Shown in pieces: positions 1-11,339 of a DNA stretch of 64,000 nucleotides (position 1 is its first letter; every line of letters begins with the position of its first letter). The translations under genes and the position numbers were made by a program. This DNA comes from Ornithodoros turicata (Eukaryota > Arthropoda > Arachnida > Ixodida > Argasidae): assembly GCF_037126465.1 (NCBI RefSeq), contig NC_088203.1, positions 107,557,507-107,621,506 on the forward strand. The letters are read 5' to 3'. The notes under the pieces are model-generated. The model had not been told where the DNA came from. It made no database searches and worked only from the letters and a program-made list of their open reading frames with translations.

Positions 1-641
1 AATAGGACTTGGCACACTACCCCGTGGGACGCCATGAGTCAACACGGCTTCCGGGGTGGCTCCATCTCATGTGTCCGACAGATACAGATCTCTGCCGTAG
101 AAAGTCAGCAACTAGCTTGTATCAAGTCATGCAACACCTGGGCATGACTGACGGTGTTGTACATACGCTCTCCTCACGTCAAAAAATGGCGCCATTACGA
201 TTTTTTTCTGAACCTTTGCCTGCTCGACAGTGGTGACAAGGTCAAGGACGGAGTCTATTGAGCTCCGGTGCCAACGAAAGCTACCCAGACATCTCGTTCT
301 CGAATACACGATCTCGTTTCAACCACCATTTGAGTCGATGGAGCATCATGCGTTCCAGGACTTTGCCGAGGCACCTTTGCAGGCTGATAGGACGAAAAGA
401 TCTGAGGGATGCTTCCCAGGCTTTAACAAAGGAACAACCAAAGCTATTTTCCAGTTCCTGAGCACCTCGCTGTTGATGCTCCTCCTTATAGCAGCAGCAC
501 AGGTGACGGGTGCCTGAGCGCCACATGTTTCAGGCTGGCTTGGTGGTGGCAGGGGCGAAGTCCTCATGCAGTCGGTCAATACATCGAGAAGTCCGGGGCT
601 TTACTGCAGCAACATCTGCCGTGGGAGGTGAACGTGAGCGG
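1..641 (-). pseudogene. I-type LINE reverse transcriptase fragment, running off the left edge
   Basis: Read on the minus strand, three frames together spell the fingers and palm of a non-LTR retrotransposon reverse transcriptase. They give NWKIALVVPLLKPGKHPSDL (about 470-410), FRPISLQRCLGKVLERMMLHRLKWWL (about 405-325, shown here only by its FRPISL start and KVLERMM core), then SSIDSVLDLVTTVEQ with a decayed FFDVRRAY (about 270-160). At the window edge GVPRGSVPSPI (about 33-1) matches the [13 protein letters not shown] box that precedes the catalytic YADD. Several frameshifts and stops separate these blocks, so it is dead. The catalytic motif, RNase H and 3' end must lie to the left of position 1. 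The SIDSV and FFDVRRAY style points to the I/R1 side of LINEs rather than CR1. Confidence 0.8.
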
Positions 642-694
642 CAGAGACATCATCGGCCTTTGGTTAGACTTACGTGTATCAGGTTGCTCCACGT

Positions 695-919
695 TTAAAA
701 TGCACTTGAAAAGCACCTTATCGCTGAACGTTTATGACGGTGTTGGGAATAGGAAGCGACATGAGGGCCTTTAGAGTTGTCGAATTTGTGTTCACGACGG
801 GCTGTGCAATTTCTCAAGTTGCGCGGATCAGAGCAAACTTTACAACGCTGCGACCAGCGGCGGTTACGGGCAAGGTCGCCGAACCTTTGGCAATGGGGAC
901 ATTGCAGTGGGTCTTCCAC
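695..919 (-). pseudogene. LINE ORF1 (Gag-like) zinc-knuckle remnant
   Basis: The minus-strand frame reads PLQCPHCQRFGDLARN, RCKVCSDPRNLRNC and KGPHVASYSQ. This is the spacing of the tandem CCHC knuckles at the C terminus of I- and jockey-type LINE ORF1 proteins, which bind the element's RNA. The knuckles are damaged: expected His and Cys positions are replaced (FGD where FGH is usual, KFDNSKG where KCxNCKG is usual). It is oriented like the reverse transcriptase at 1-641 and lies 5' of it, so both probably come from one element. The gap is too small to hold an endonuclease domain, so an internal deletion is likely. Confidence 0.65.
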
Positions 920-1072
920 ATACTCGTGTAGCTCGATGACGGAAAACCCCAGGTGGACTTCTTCTAACCAGGGGGGCCTCTTCTAAGTAGGGCGAAAATG
1001 AGTATGACACTCTTCGAGGGAATGTACCTCTCGGACCCATCTTCGTTGGGGACATAACGCATTTGACGCCGA

Positions 1073-1346
1073 GCCAGCTCCCGTGACATAGTGGTTAGGA
1101 TGATCGCTTTCCACGTCGGGACTGGGAGGTGACATGGGATCGAATCCCGACACCGGCTGTGATAACTGAGGTTTTACCTGGGTTTCTCCAAGACTTTCCA
1201 GACCAATGTCGGCACAGTCCCCTCAGAAGTCGGCGCAGGACACATGCTAACCCCTCTGTCCCCCACTCCTTCCTGCTGTTCTCTCTCCACCTGTCCACAT
1301 CTGTACGCCGCTCATAGCCACACTTGTTTCGCGGTGCTAACAGGGA
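1073..1346 (+). mobile_element. tRNA-derived SINE, family 1, full-length-like copy
   Basis: The element starts GCCAGCTCCCGTGACATAGTGG, where the last ten bases resemble a polymerase III A box, and has a B-box-like GGGATCGAATCCCGACACC near 1137. A unique tail follows, containing AAGACTTTCCAGACCAATGT, TCCTTCCTGCTGT and a 3' end near GCGGTGCTAACAGGGAATA. The same order recurs at 11714-11964 and, truncated, at 53553-53750. tRNA-derived SINEs such as Ruka are known in ticks; whether this is that family needs an alignment. No clear TSD was found for this copy. Confidence 0.85.
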
Positions 1347-1653
1347 ATAAAAACAAAAGAAAAAACGCCCTCCAGTTCCACATAACAGGCGAACTCTTCG
1401 TGTTATTCGTGCACGCAAGAGGCAGATCGGTGATTTTTTCGTGACGTACGACGTCGGGGTGGTAACTATATAACCTTAATCCCCGCGACGGACCGAAGGG
1501 ACAGTATATAAGAAACTGCGCCCCCCGTTTTCACGAATTTGCGCATGGAGCGTACCTCATTCACCCAGTGAGGTAGAATAGGTTCCTCAGTAGCAGACTG
1601 GATGTCCTTTGGAATTACATTTAGGTTCACATTTAGGAATGAACAGCCTTATG
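1347..1653. other. no gene recognised
   Basis: A short A-rich stretch is followed by mixed sequence with no ORF above background, no repeat match elsewhere in the window that I could see, and no RNA gene signature. Confidence 0.5.
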
Positions 1654-1822
1654 CTTGAAAGATGAAAGCCACTGAAAAGGTTAGCCAGCTGTAGGGCTAG
1701 AACCCACATCTCATCTTTCCACATTTTCATCATTCATCGTTAATTTCTTCGGCAATTTGAGGCTTTGTATATATTTGTACTTCTATGTTGTTCCAGCCTC
1801 AGAAAATCAGTTCTCTCACGTA
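1654..1822. mobile_element. SINE family 2 copy with an internal inversion
   Basis: Positions 1654-1719 are the reverse complement of the tRNA-like part seen at about 6785-6835 (GTGGGTTCGACTCCTACAGC there). Positions 1735-1822 then continue in forward orientation with TTAATTTCTTCGGCAATTTGAGG and GTTGTTCCAGCCTCAGAAAATCAG, matching 6843-6930. The two halves of one element therefore point in opposite directions here. Confidence 0.7.
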
Positions 1823-2406
1823 GATGGAGCTGGGAGTAGAACCGCTAAGAGAAGCTGTACTCAGACAGAAGGGCAGGCGGATCTGCGAATGGAGGCAGAC
1901 GTCTAAGTCGCCATATAGCAAAGAAGGAAAATTGTGCCTTCGCTTATCTCTCTCGCCAGACATAATCGCTTTAAACGCAATATACTCTGGTACAAAACAC
2001 TCGTACAAAGTGTGGAACGTTGTTTGATCGGCATGCGAGTTGCACTATCACCGAGGGAAACAGACCGTCACTCTGGTATACGGGACCAAGTTTGGAAGAG
2101 TGATTCAAGAGACTTGTTCCGATGGGCTTCATAGAGCAGCCTTTCTATTCGACGAGCATTCTGAGCGTCTTTCCTTGTTTCTTGAAGAATTTCCAGGTGC
2201 AGGTGAACTATCCGTTTCGCCTTCGCTGTGGTCGGCATGAATGACAGCGGTTTCTTCCTCAACAACCATAATTATGCAACTCCGCGGCGGAAGTTGACGA
2301 CGCCAGTGCGTCTGTGCGCCAATTTCAAACGGACACCTGCGACCTCTCTTCCAACCTTCGCAGACAACCAGCGTCGAGGGTACTACACGAACAGAAAACG
2401 GGCCCT

Positions 2407-2437
<31 letters not shown>

Positions 2438-3500
2438 GCTAATTCTCAAAGCGTTTTGCTGATTCAAAGTTCTCCCCATGCGATCATTAACTGTCTCCCC
2501 CGCGTTGCAAAACAGACCCTCTACAATTACGGCGGTGACAAAGTTCTCGCAAAGTTGAGACGATCGAGCAGCGATGGATCCTAATTATGGAGTGCGTTCT
2601 CGCCAAAGTTGTTTCATGGCCCCGCTTGTGTGGAAAACTTCTCTTCATAAGCCGGAAGTAATTGCCTTTCCATCTGAACACGCTCATATTGAAAACCTCT
2701 TTATCGCGTACGGTTGTTCATGTTGAAGAATCCACTCTTCAACGAATTTACGCTAACATTTATACGCGACACTCACGATACAATCCACGCAAGTCCAGTT
2801 TGGAAGACAAATCTTCAGTGGCCCCTTTCGTTATAAACGACACTTCTGCTTACGTCGAATATCCCAGTAAAAAAATATAAAAAAGCGTCACTTATTTTCG
2901 TGTGGGTTGGTCTATAAAAGTTTGACCTTTCTTCGTGGGATTCATCGCCCATCTCTGCCGAATAGTTTTCGCGATGACACAAATAGCATCACGTGACTCT
3001 CCGCTTATGTATGACATAGCCGGATATGCTGCAACGTTGTTCTTGAGAGCACGGTTGCCCATTGTGGTCTCGTCAAATAAGGGGTTGCAATGACGTCACT
3101 TATAACGACCACCGATAAAGAGTAGTTGCTCATCGTTTCGCCAGTCATTTGTATCCTCATTGTACGAATAAGTTGTCCTAAGTTGTCCCGGCTTTTTTGC
3201 TATAGTAACCCCGCACCGTTTGGTGCAAATAAATTTCGTTCGATTCAATTCAAGTTGTTCATCGAGCCACCTAGTGATCATCCGTTCAAGAATATTTTCA
3301 CCAAAGTCCTCTTGTGAGCCAACAGGATCCGAAAAAATATATCTGCAATTAAATCAAAGTAACCTCTGCGAGTTTGTGAACAGTTTCTGGAATTTGGATC
3401 TGGACTAATTACTTGCGTCCGAACGACGCTCGGATTTCCTTTATGGATGGTTCGCGTATAGTGTATGCTAACCAACAATAAATGATGACGATCAGATGGG
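1823..3500. other. no gene recognised; one (TTTA)n tract
   Basis: This stretch contains a TTTA tetranucleotide run at about 2406-2437 and otherwise mixed sequence. The short frames here have no recognisable domain and no splice-bounded structure. The (TTTA)n run could be the tail of a minus-strand CR1-like LINE, but no coding remnant adjoins it. Confidence 0.45.
2406..2437. repeat. (TTTA)n microsatellite
   Basis: About eight uninterrupted TTTA units lie between GGGCC and GCTAATTC. Confidence 0.9.
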
Positions 3501-3504
3501 GATC

Positions 3505-3999
3505 AATCTTGGGAAAAGTTACTTTGAAAAGTAACTAGTTATAGTTATAATTACCCGAGCCAAAAAGTAGTTAAGTTATAGCTACAGTTACATGGCGAAA
3601 ATAGTAATAGTTAAGTTACAGTTACTAGTTACAGTTACAAATTACAATTTCTTTCAGGTCACATGCTTCTTTTCAGTGGCAGCCCTATGCTGTGCCACGT
3701 TTATATTCTTCAAAAATGGCAGTCTTTATTGTTTTGAGAGTAAGGAAGCACAGGCATAACCGCAGAGCGGTCAAAAGGTCGTTAAAAAGAGAATAAATGA
3801 AATGAGAAGATAAATGAAGTGTGATGCGAGGTGGCTCCGAAATGGCAAATCTGCGATTTCGAAAAGCAGTCACTATATTACCCGGAAAAGTACCTAGTTG
3901 CAGTTAAAAGTTACATTTAGCGTACTAGTAACTATAGTTACAATCAATAATTACATCTTTTTGTAACTAGTTGCAGCAACTAAGTTACTTCCCAAGGCT
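3505..3999. mobile_element. GTAACT-rich MITE with CTTGGGAA termini
   Basis: The ends are short inverted repeats, CTTGGGAA at 3508-3515 and TTCCCAAG at 3989-3996. Each is followed inward by dense runs of GTAACTAGTTACAGTTAC-like words on both arms (3516-3650 and 3885-3990), and a unique centre of about 220 bp lies between them. Termini of the type TTGGGAAAGTTAC are common in hAT-like non-autonomous elements, so a hAT origin is an inference. No transposase is present and no clear 8-bp duplication was found. Confidence 0.65.
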
Positions 4000-4636
4000 G
4001 GATAGGGTGTATGGTAACCATTATGCACAGCGGATATATGAAACCAGATCTATACATTGTTTGCTATCATTGTGCTGTCGATCACACTGTGATTTTCAAA
4101 TGTTGTCGCTCTTATACTTTCATGGATGGTAACTTTTTATATGAGTGAACGTTTCATTACGTTTACTTTTCTTGACCATTTCCGGTGGGATGGAATAAGA
4201 GGCTTCCAAAGTGTTTTCTAGGAGCCATGTCTTGTGTTCTTCGTGCGTCCCCTGTGAGTGATCTAAGATAAGCTATTTGTTCAAGTATTTCTAATTTGTG
4301 AAATATTCTTTGTCGATGCTTTGTCTTTGTGTATCAAGTAGACAACCGGTTCTTTTTCTGTCGGTTTCAAAGGGTCATAAATGCCTCGGCGGCGTAACAG
4401 TAGATGGCGCCATACAAAGTGTTCATTTCAAAATGCTTTTTGACGATCGACGTTCGCGAACAACTTGTTTTAAGGAGAAAATAAGATCTGTGGTAGATAG
4501 TGTTGGTCCACTATTCACACCACCTACTATTCACCACCAAAACTACTCTTGAATCTCGGGCAGGTCCTAAAAAACGATACGCCCGTTGTAGTGGATAGAA
4601 TCATAGCTGAGATCTCGCGAAAGTATTTTTTGTTCT
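4000..4636. other. no gene recognised
   Basis: Mixed sequence. Short frames have no domain match that I recognise. Confidence 0.45.
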
Positions 4637-4985
4637 TCTTCTATCACATCACATCACATCTCGCAAACGTTCAAGGAGGTGTCCGTTCTCCTGGTGGTTT
4701 AAACGTTACCTCAGGAGTCCCACTATTCTTTATCGTATCGATAAAGTCTCGTCTCTTGTTACGGCATACGCGTATCACATATATACTGCCTTAAAAATAC
4801 CCTCCAGATACTAACTAAATATAAATATTAATAACCTTTCTAGAAGCCGCTCCTGTTCTTATGCTGTGTAAGAGATTTCCCCTGAGCACTATTGGCTCTT
4901 TCGAGTATTTGAGATCAATAAACTCGTATTGGAATATGCATTCCAACTTTATTGTGAATAAGGCGCTGCAACGGCTGTTCCAGCT
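4637..4985 (+). pseudogene. decayed LINE reverse transcriptase with a (TCACA) tract
   Basis: The (TCACA)n-like tract at 4645-4662 resembles the 3' tails of the LINEs at 26835 and 37476. Just after it the plus strand reads LNVTSGVP followed by LFFIVSI (about 4704-4745), a worn version of the reverse transcriptase box [22 protein letters not shown]. Around 4920-4975 the words KLVLEYAFQLYCE and a QRLFQLQRNR frame look like the KLEYA and QxRA region of the thumb. Many stops interrupt it. Assignment to a CR1-like element is tentative. Confidence 0.4.
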
Positions 4986-5394
4986 GCAAAGAAATCGATG
5001 AATGACAACAGCCAGGTTGGCTGCTTGTTGTACTTATTTTACGACGCCGATACACACAAATAGAAATTTGTGACCAGGGTACAAAGATAAGATTTATTTT
5101 CGTCTCATTTTCATGTCACAAGGGAAAGCATCCTACACCCTCGGTTTTCAGACTCAAGCTTCTATTATATACTGTCGCTAGATGCGCTTATCCTCCATGC
5201 AGTTTATTCTTGGTCACTCGACAGGTAACAACATGACCCCTCTGTGATACCTTCGTGATGACTAGTGAAGGAGCTGTCGTTTTCTAGCTTTCTGTCTTCC
5301 TGTTTTTTCCTATTGTTTTTATTTATATTTGTTTTTCGGAATAACAAGCCTCTAGTATGGCTCACCTTTCTTTTTTTTACCATTAACCATATCC
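4986..5394. other. no gene recognised
   Basis: AT-rich sequence with a T-rich tract at about 5280-5380. The frame at 5265-5480 is a low-complexity phenylalanine and leucine run and is not supported as a gene. Confidence 0.45.
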
Positions 5395-5560
5395 CTCAAT
5401 CAGATTCTCCTTTCACACCAGAACAACACCACACATCCCTTCCACAAGCGCAATGGGCCCGACATAACGGCGGAGAATGACCCACCACATCGTCATCTTA
5501 TTTATGTGTTTGTGTGTGTGTACACCATCAGAATATATCTGTTGTTGTTGAGGAATGTAG
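5395..5560 (+). mobile_element. LINE 3' end with TTG tail
   Basis: The segment ends CATCAGAATATATCTGTTGTTG, nearly identical to the end of the stub at 12132-12226 (CATCAGAATATATATGTTG), and the upstream words CACATCGTCATC also fit LINE 3' UTRs elsewhere in the window. No coding part is recognisable. Confidence 0.5.
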
Positions 5561-5754
5561 TGTCTTTTTGTGAAACAGTATTTCGAAATAAATAACATAT
5601 TCGCAGCACTGGATCGGATGAGCTGACCACGGGCTATATCTCAGTGTCTGATCCAAAGCCTTTCTTACGAGTCACCCTGCACATAATTTCAATTTAACTG
5701 AATTTTATAGCCAGCATTTTTGCTGTCGTCACGTCACGCATTGTCAGTTACTTC

Positions 5755-6015
5755 CGGCCAGTATTGTACCCGTTACCGAAATATAACATCCCGATACCGG
5801 CACTCGTTACTCAGAGTTACTCGTTACTCGTTACGAGTAAAAAAGCAGTGTTGTACCCGCTACCAAAACGAAGTAACCAAGCACTGCTACGCGATGCTCC
5901 ACAAAAAGGTAGCGCAATACTATAGCGGCGATAAACATTTGAAAAAGTAACGCAATATCTTTAGCGCTACCAAATAAAAATAACGTAAATACTATGCCTT
6001 TTCCGCTACCGTACC
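5755..6015. mobile_element. GTTACC/GTAGCG-rich MITE remnants
   Basis: Two similar terminal words occur, CAGTATTGTACCCGTTACC at about 5760 and CAGTGTTGTACCCGCTACC at about 5848, with repeated CTCGTTACTCG, AAGTAACGC and GGTAGCGC words between and after them. The doubling of the terminus suggests one element nested in, or abutting, another. No coding capacity. Confidence 0.5.
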
Positions 6016-6767
6016 TTTCCCTAAGCAACATCTTACCGGATGCCGAAAGTGTCGAAAGATGGGTCAATATTTGTCTTCCCAGACAAGCAGGGGGTGAGTA
6101 TGTGAACGCTTATTAAATAAAAGATCAGCCAGACAAAGGTCGGATTGCAATTCCAAAATAAAAATATATAAAATTGGCGCAGGGTTCACAGGCAGTAAGG
6201 TCCGCGGCTTGGAGAAAGCTCACAGCGATGATGACCCACCAGGTACAGGCCGGGGAACTGTAGGTCAAACCGGCATGCACCATTAAACATTGGCGTCACC
6301 TCGAGATGATGACGTAATTGTTATAGGAAAATTTATTCAAGACACAAGGAGGGGCTTATCAAACAACAAGCAACTAAGAAACTCAACAGTTATATAATAC
6401 TACACTGAACATGCGCATATCTGCATTTAATAATTCTCCCGTCTGAATGATTTCAACACGAGACTATTTTTCTACAATACCAGTAACATTATTTTATTCG
6501 CGATATCCGCAACTCCAAACCTCAAACTCTTCCCTCTGCTTATTGTTGACGGATTGATCAGTTTTCCTTGCTGTCAAGTGGAGCAACTGCCATCATAAGC
6601 GACCACTCATATAGTCAACAGAGTAGAGGAGTATAGTCACAGAAAGCAGCTACCGGATCAGCTAAAAGATCAAACGAATGGCATAATCCTGCATTTGCTC
6701 ATTCTTTTGCCAACGCCATCAAGAAATAGAGAGCCTTCTGCACTAGAGTTAGGAGTTACTGCTGTTA
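6016..6767. other. no gene recognised
   Basis: Mixed AT-rich sequence without a recognisable coding region or repeat seen elsewhere in the window. Confidence 0.45.
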
Positions 6768-6985
6768 CCTACCGGCAATCCAGAAGATGTGGGTTCGACT
6801 CCTACAGCTGGCTAACCTTTTCAGTGACTTTCATCTTTCATGGTTAATTTCTTAGGCAAATTGAGGCTTTGCATGTATTTGTCCCTCCTATGTTGTTCCA
6901 GCCTCAGAACATCAGTTCTCTCATATACCTACCCCTGCTTCCAGACTTCCATCCACACCACGGCTTCTCTTACAAAGCGTATGAC
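6768..6985 (+). mobile_element. tRNA-derived SINE family 2, 5'-truncated
   Basis: The sequence begins near ACCGGCAATCCAGAAGATG and contains a B-box-like GTGGGTTCGACTCC at about 6789, then CTGGCTAACCTTTTCAGTG and TTGAGGCTTTGCATG. It ends around GTTGTTCCAGCCTCAGAAC and ATCAGTTCTCTCATA, possibly extending through the C-rich sequence to about 6985. The missing 5' part (A box) can be seen in the head-only copy at 32143-32186, and a rearranged copy lies at 1654-1822. Confidence 0.75.
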
Positions 6986-7914
6986 ATTTAGAAAAGCTAC
7001 GTTTAATACTCTTTTTCCGGGAGTATGGGTTCATCAGGAAGATTCTACCCGTCTGAGATTACATCCATAATTAAGCATTTACACAAGAAAATAATAGCAT
7101 GTAAATTTTCTCTCACAATGTCATACAATTTGAACTTATTACCGCCCCCCAAACATGTCAGACGATGTGAGCAATCAAATGTATAGAGTTAATCGCTTGC
7201 CATATCACCACCAAGCAAGTGTGCACATATCATTTGATAAACATGTTGGTTAATAAGCATGTTCTTTATTTTGTGTGGCTCACTTACCTATACAGCTTAA
7301 ATTAATGTATTGGGAAAACAAGTAGATCGCGTTGAGCAACTTGCGTATAGGGTAACCCTATCTTGCCAGAAGTACTTTTCTGCAGCACAAACACCTCAAA
7401 GTGAAGTCGGCTGGACGTTTGGAGTGCAATGACTAAGCAAAGTCTCATAGCGTTTCCGATACATTTTCGTAATCATGTTCCGAAAGACAGTATGTTTTGT
7501 TTATCTGCTCCGAGCAATAAACTTGCAAAATACGGTGTGCAATGTGCTGCCAGCACACTGACACTAGAGCTTTGCAACTGATTGTATGACGGAAACTACA
7601 TAGCTTCTTAGCCTATTTATGTAATATGTTACACATACTTTTTTTCCTGTAAATGTGAGCTAGAAGTGCACAGACTAGCGCATATTGTATTCCACTCCAT
7701 CATCACTCCTTCATCATTTATTGCTGTATTCCTAAATAGTCGATTGCGTAGGTTGTGAGAATAAGTGAAATTGAGGAAGATCGTGATGATTAACGAGTGA
7801 TTAAAAGGAATAACGGAAGAAATAATCCAGTTTCGCCGTCCTTTCTTCTCTTGGCTTTCTTGCTCCGTGTTCCACGTGAACCACATTATGCATAGAGAGA
7901 GTTCGCCGTATTTG
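6986..7914. other. no gene recognised
   Basis: Mixed AT-rich sequence. The minus-strand frame at 7629-7886 shows no domain. Confidence 0.45.
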
Positions 7915-8640
7915 TAGCGGAGATACTTTTATACCGTGACCACTCTAAAATGTATTCGGCTACTAGTAGCGCCGCTATGTACAACACTGGTAAAAAGTAG
8001 CGAGATACCGACTTACTTCTTTTAACGGAGTATGCAGCTACCGTTACTAAAAAAAGTAACGCGCGATACTTTATCGTTTTTTTTTAATACGAAGAAATTC
8101 TGCAATTGCGATTTATTGCGTACGTGAACACTCCATTTGTATAATAGCGAATTGAGAGAAGACGGCTTTGCAACAACAAAAAAAAAAAAAAAAAAAAATT
8201 GAACATTTATTATGCAGCTATAACACTTTCGTTAACTTTTAGCAATCGCTGGCGCTCAAAGTTATTCTTTGTCATCCTAGTGCGCTTTCTTAAAAGCGTG
8301 TCTCCACGGCACCAGACACTGAACAGACGTCCCTCCCGTTGAGGCATTAATATTGAGGAGACTGCTCTGTTCACATCTTTGAAGACACGGTGAATGTTCG
8401 GAAAGCTGCCACTTGTCTGCGCTAGGCGGCAATGAATAAAATTGAGAACATACTATGACCGTGAAGAAATTGTGGGGGCACTATAAACGTATAGGTATCA
8501 GTAACGATACGGATATCACGTTACCGTACATTTGTAACACAAATTCTTTTCCGATACCGATTTAAAAATGTATCGCGGTACTCACTGGCATACCAAAAGA
8601 AGTATCGGTTTCGGCAATGGCGTTACGTATTGAACACTGC
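7915..8640. mobile_element. GTAACG/GATACC-rich MITE region
   Basis: The word TGTACAACACTGG at about 7978-7990 is the reverse complement of the CAGTGTTGTAC terminus seen near 5848, and a related terminus, ATTGAACACTGC, closes the region at about 8628-8640. Between them are repeated words such as AAAAAGTAACGCGCGATAC, GTAACGATACGG and GCGGTACTC, plus a long poly(A) at about 8179-8198. Two partial elements facing each other are as likely as one intact copy. Confidence 0.45.
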
Positions 8641-10835
8641 TTCTCGCATATACCTCGCCATATTAACTCCCCACGCACTCATACGGGTTGTAAGCTTCTA
8701 TCGAACACTGCAGGACGGGAAGATGATTGCTTTTCTCGCTTGCATTGTGAAGGTGTGCGACAATAATTTTTTTCTCGATAAAAGAACGAGTGAAAATTAA
8801 TCGGGAGGAATAGTAGCGTGGCCATTTTTCCCGTGTCGGTAATGAGGGTGCGGAGGGCATCCAATGGGAGGCTTCCTTTCCGCGTGTGCTATTTCGCTGC
8901 ACGCAGACGTCACGCTTTGACGCGGAGACGTATACTTTGCCCAATTACAGTGACCACCTAATAACAAACAAGTGACCGCGCTATGAATATCCACCAATGG
9001 CTACGGGGGGAAACCGCCCGCCACCTGGCCTTCAGAATAGCTCTTTCAAAACGTCAGGAGCTTTTCCTATATCGGATGCTTTGAGGATGAAGTTCACCGG
9101 ATGCTTTATTACTTTTTACGCGACGAGGATTCCAGAGTAAACGCGCCACATAATTTGCGGGATATCCGCAAACACGAAAGGTGCATTGACAACTCCGGAG
9201 TATTTAGAATCACCTCAAGTCGATCGGAAGTGGATATATGGAGCGGATATGCAGAGAGTTTATTTTTTCAACATCAGCAGACTAAAAACTACGAGAAAAA
9301 AGCTACGAACGTAGATCGGCTTTCAAAGAGGATTGTTCCCATTCTCCTATGCCACTTTTGCTAGACACCCCCTAAATAAAGAGTTAATTAATTGTGAATT
9401 AGGAGATTAATAGTAGTCTAGTAGTTATATATACCATCTTATTCAGAACGGTACCCATGCTGCTTTCATAACTTTTTAAAAAAATCTGTTGCAAAAAAAA
9501 AAAAAAAAAGGCGCTATGTATACAGCGCACCCTTTGCTCGGCTTTATGAAAGAAAGATAGAGCTGCCAAAAAGAAGCCTCGATTGTACCTACTGACAACG
9601 TATAATTCTGGTTGGAATGGCTTTCTGACATTCTAAAAGGAGAAATGCGTTTTTATGCCCCAGGATGGGAACTGTTGAAGAGAAAATACTTTTTTTTTTT
9701 TTTTGCACCGAAATAGCAATTAATTGCTAACTTGGCCTTTAACTTGCCAATGACTTTTTTGTTGTCAACCATCTCGTCATCCAAAACACGAATGTGAACA
9801 CACGAAATGTGCGAGAACCCCTTTGGGTCTAAAACAGAGAGAAGGAAGCTTTCTCCGGCCGTATTCGTAAATTTTGTTACGACAAAGTGAAACTATTGCG
9901 GCTTCATTAATGAAACGGGGTTTCGAGCCGTATTAAATATCACTCGTTTGAGGAAATTCATTGGACGTCAACACTATTTAGAACTCAATACGATGAGAGA
10001 TGCCACTTGCACTTCCACACTGAGAAATATCATTTTCCATCGCCCGCGCGTGCTGTCACCGCTGCCATTCGAGAACGCAACCTTAAATGAATAAGTGTTC
10101 ATAGCTCAAAAGCCTGTTCCAAGCAGTCCAAGCAGTAATTGTGCGGTGTATTGTCACTATACGCAATCAAATTGACAAAACCGTCCGGCGAAAGAAAGGA
10201 AAGCGGCTCCATATTTTATTCAAAACTGGAGGATTGGGTTGATTACATCGCGTTTCAAAAGTATTTCTTCTCTCACCCTAAAATGAAGAGCAGGCTCCGT
10301 ACGTTGTCCCCGAAAATGTTCTTGTGTGATGTCAACAGACTTGCGAGGCATAAGGAGAGCGTGGGGAGCAGCAACACACTCTTTGAAGGGGATTCTAGGC
10401 AGCAGATCAGAGTACGCTTATCTTATTTGTTGCGCAACAGGCCGTATAGCTTGGAAAAATTATGGAGGGGCATTTCATAGATTCACACAGTCTCATCTCA
10501 CATATGGACGTGTATTTTGAAAGGCCCGTTCGTTACTTTGCGCCCAACTTGGTTTTGTACTGGTGCTGGTGCTAGGGCTCGTCTGTCCGAGATCCATGGC
10601 TATTAGTGCCGTTTAGATAGGCCAATACGATTTCTCATTTGAATCGCTTCTGTTTAACGGTTATAGTTTTACATAAGAAAATGCAACCACAGCCTGTGCT
10701 CCTTTAACAACATTTTGTATCATATTTAGTTTCCTAGCCTACATGGTTAGCCCTTCTGAGTTGGAATGTGTGAAATTCCTTCCTTTGGATCACAAGAAAT
10801 GAAAGTTCATTTGCAAATATACATATATTGGACAC
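8641..10835. other. no gene recognised
   Basis: About 2.2 kb of mixed sequence with homopolymer runs (poly(A) near 9495-9510 and poly(T) near 9690-9704). The 113-codon plus-strand frame at 10139-10480 has no recognisable domain, no splice context and no similarity I can name. I treat it as chance. Confidence 0.45.
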
Positions 10836-11062
10836 CAACTACGAGGGTTCTTGAGCCAAAACTGAGGAAGGCGAATCTCCGCCCCGACGGCGGCGATGGT
10901 CTGGTTGTCCTCGGTGTCATGGGCTTGAGCAGAAGCCTGCGTTCCTGTAGCGGGAAGCGAAGTGACGTCCATCAGAACAGTGACTGGAATGTTCGGATCA
11001 TCAAATGTGGGAGCGTGTTCTGTCGACGGAATCAGACAAAGCAAACGCGTGGGCAGGTGCAC
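10836..11062 (-). pseudogene. Ty3/gypsy-like gag N-terminal fragment
   Basis: The minus-strand frame ends AAVGAEIRLPQFWLKNPRSW. This resembles the V-R-L-P-P-F-W-P-x-x-P-x-x-W motif near the start of the Gag proteins of many arthropod Ty3/gypsy LTR retrotransposons. About 50 residues of low-complexity Ala/Thr/Ser-rich sequence precede it, as is usual for such N termini. The similarity stops just after the tryptophan, and no pol, primer-binding site or LTR was seen nearby. It is therefore a short relic; identification rests on one motif. Confidence 0.5.
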
Positions 11063-11339
11063 GGCAACTGAAGTAACCGGCCGTGCCGCTCGGTTTTATT
11101 GATCATTAAGCATAATGACCGTTGCGATGGGACGATTTAAAGATAAAATCACTTAGGTATCTAGCGAACTTGTGCATACCTAAAATTAAGGCCAAGTGCT
11201 CTACTGTTCTCCCATGGTACGACAAAACGTTATATCGCCATCCAACAAAAAGAAGCGTCTGTTTGGGATAGCCACAACAAAGTACACACCAGCCTCGTGG
11301 AACCGGTATACAAATCTTGCTCACGGCAGTACAAACCTT
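11063..11339. other. no gene recognised
   Basis: Mixed sequence between the gag relic and the CR1-like element. No ORF with a domain. Confidence 0.4.

Noticed and set aside
10139..10480. 113-codon plus-strand frame
   Set aside because: It starts with an ATG-less frame, has no recognisable family and no splice signals; chance openness is likelier.
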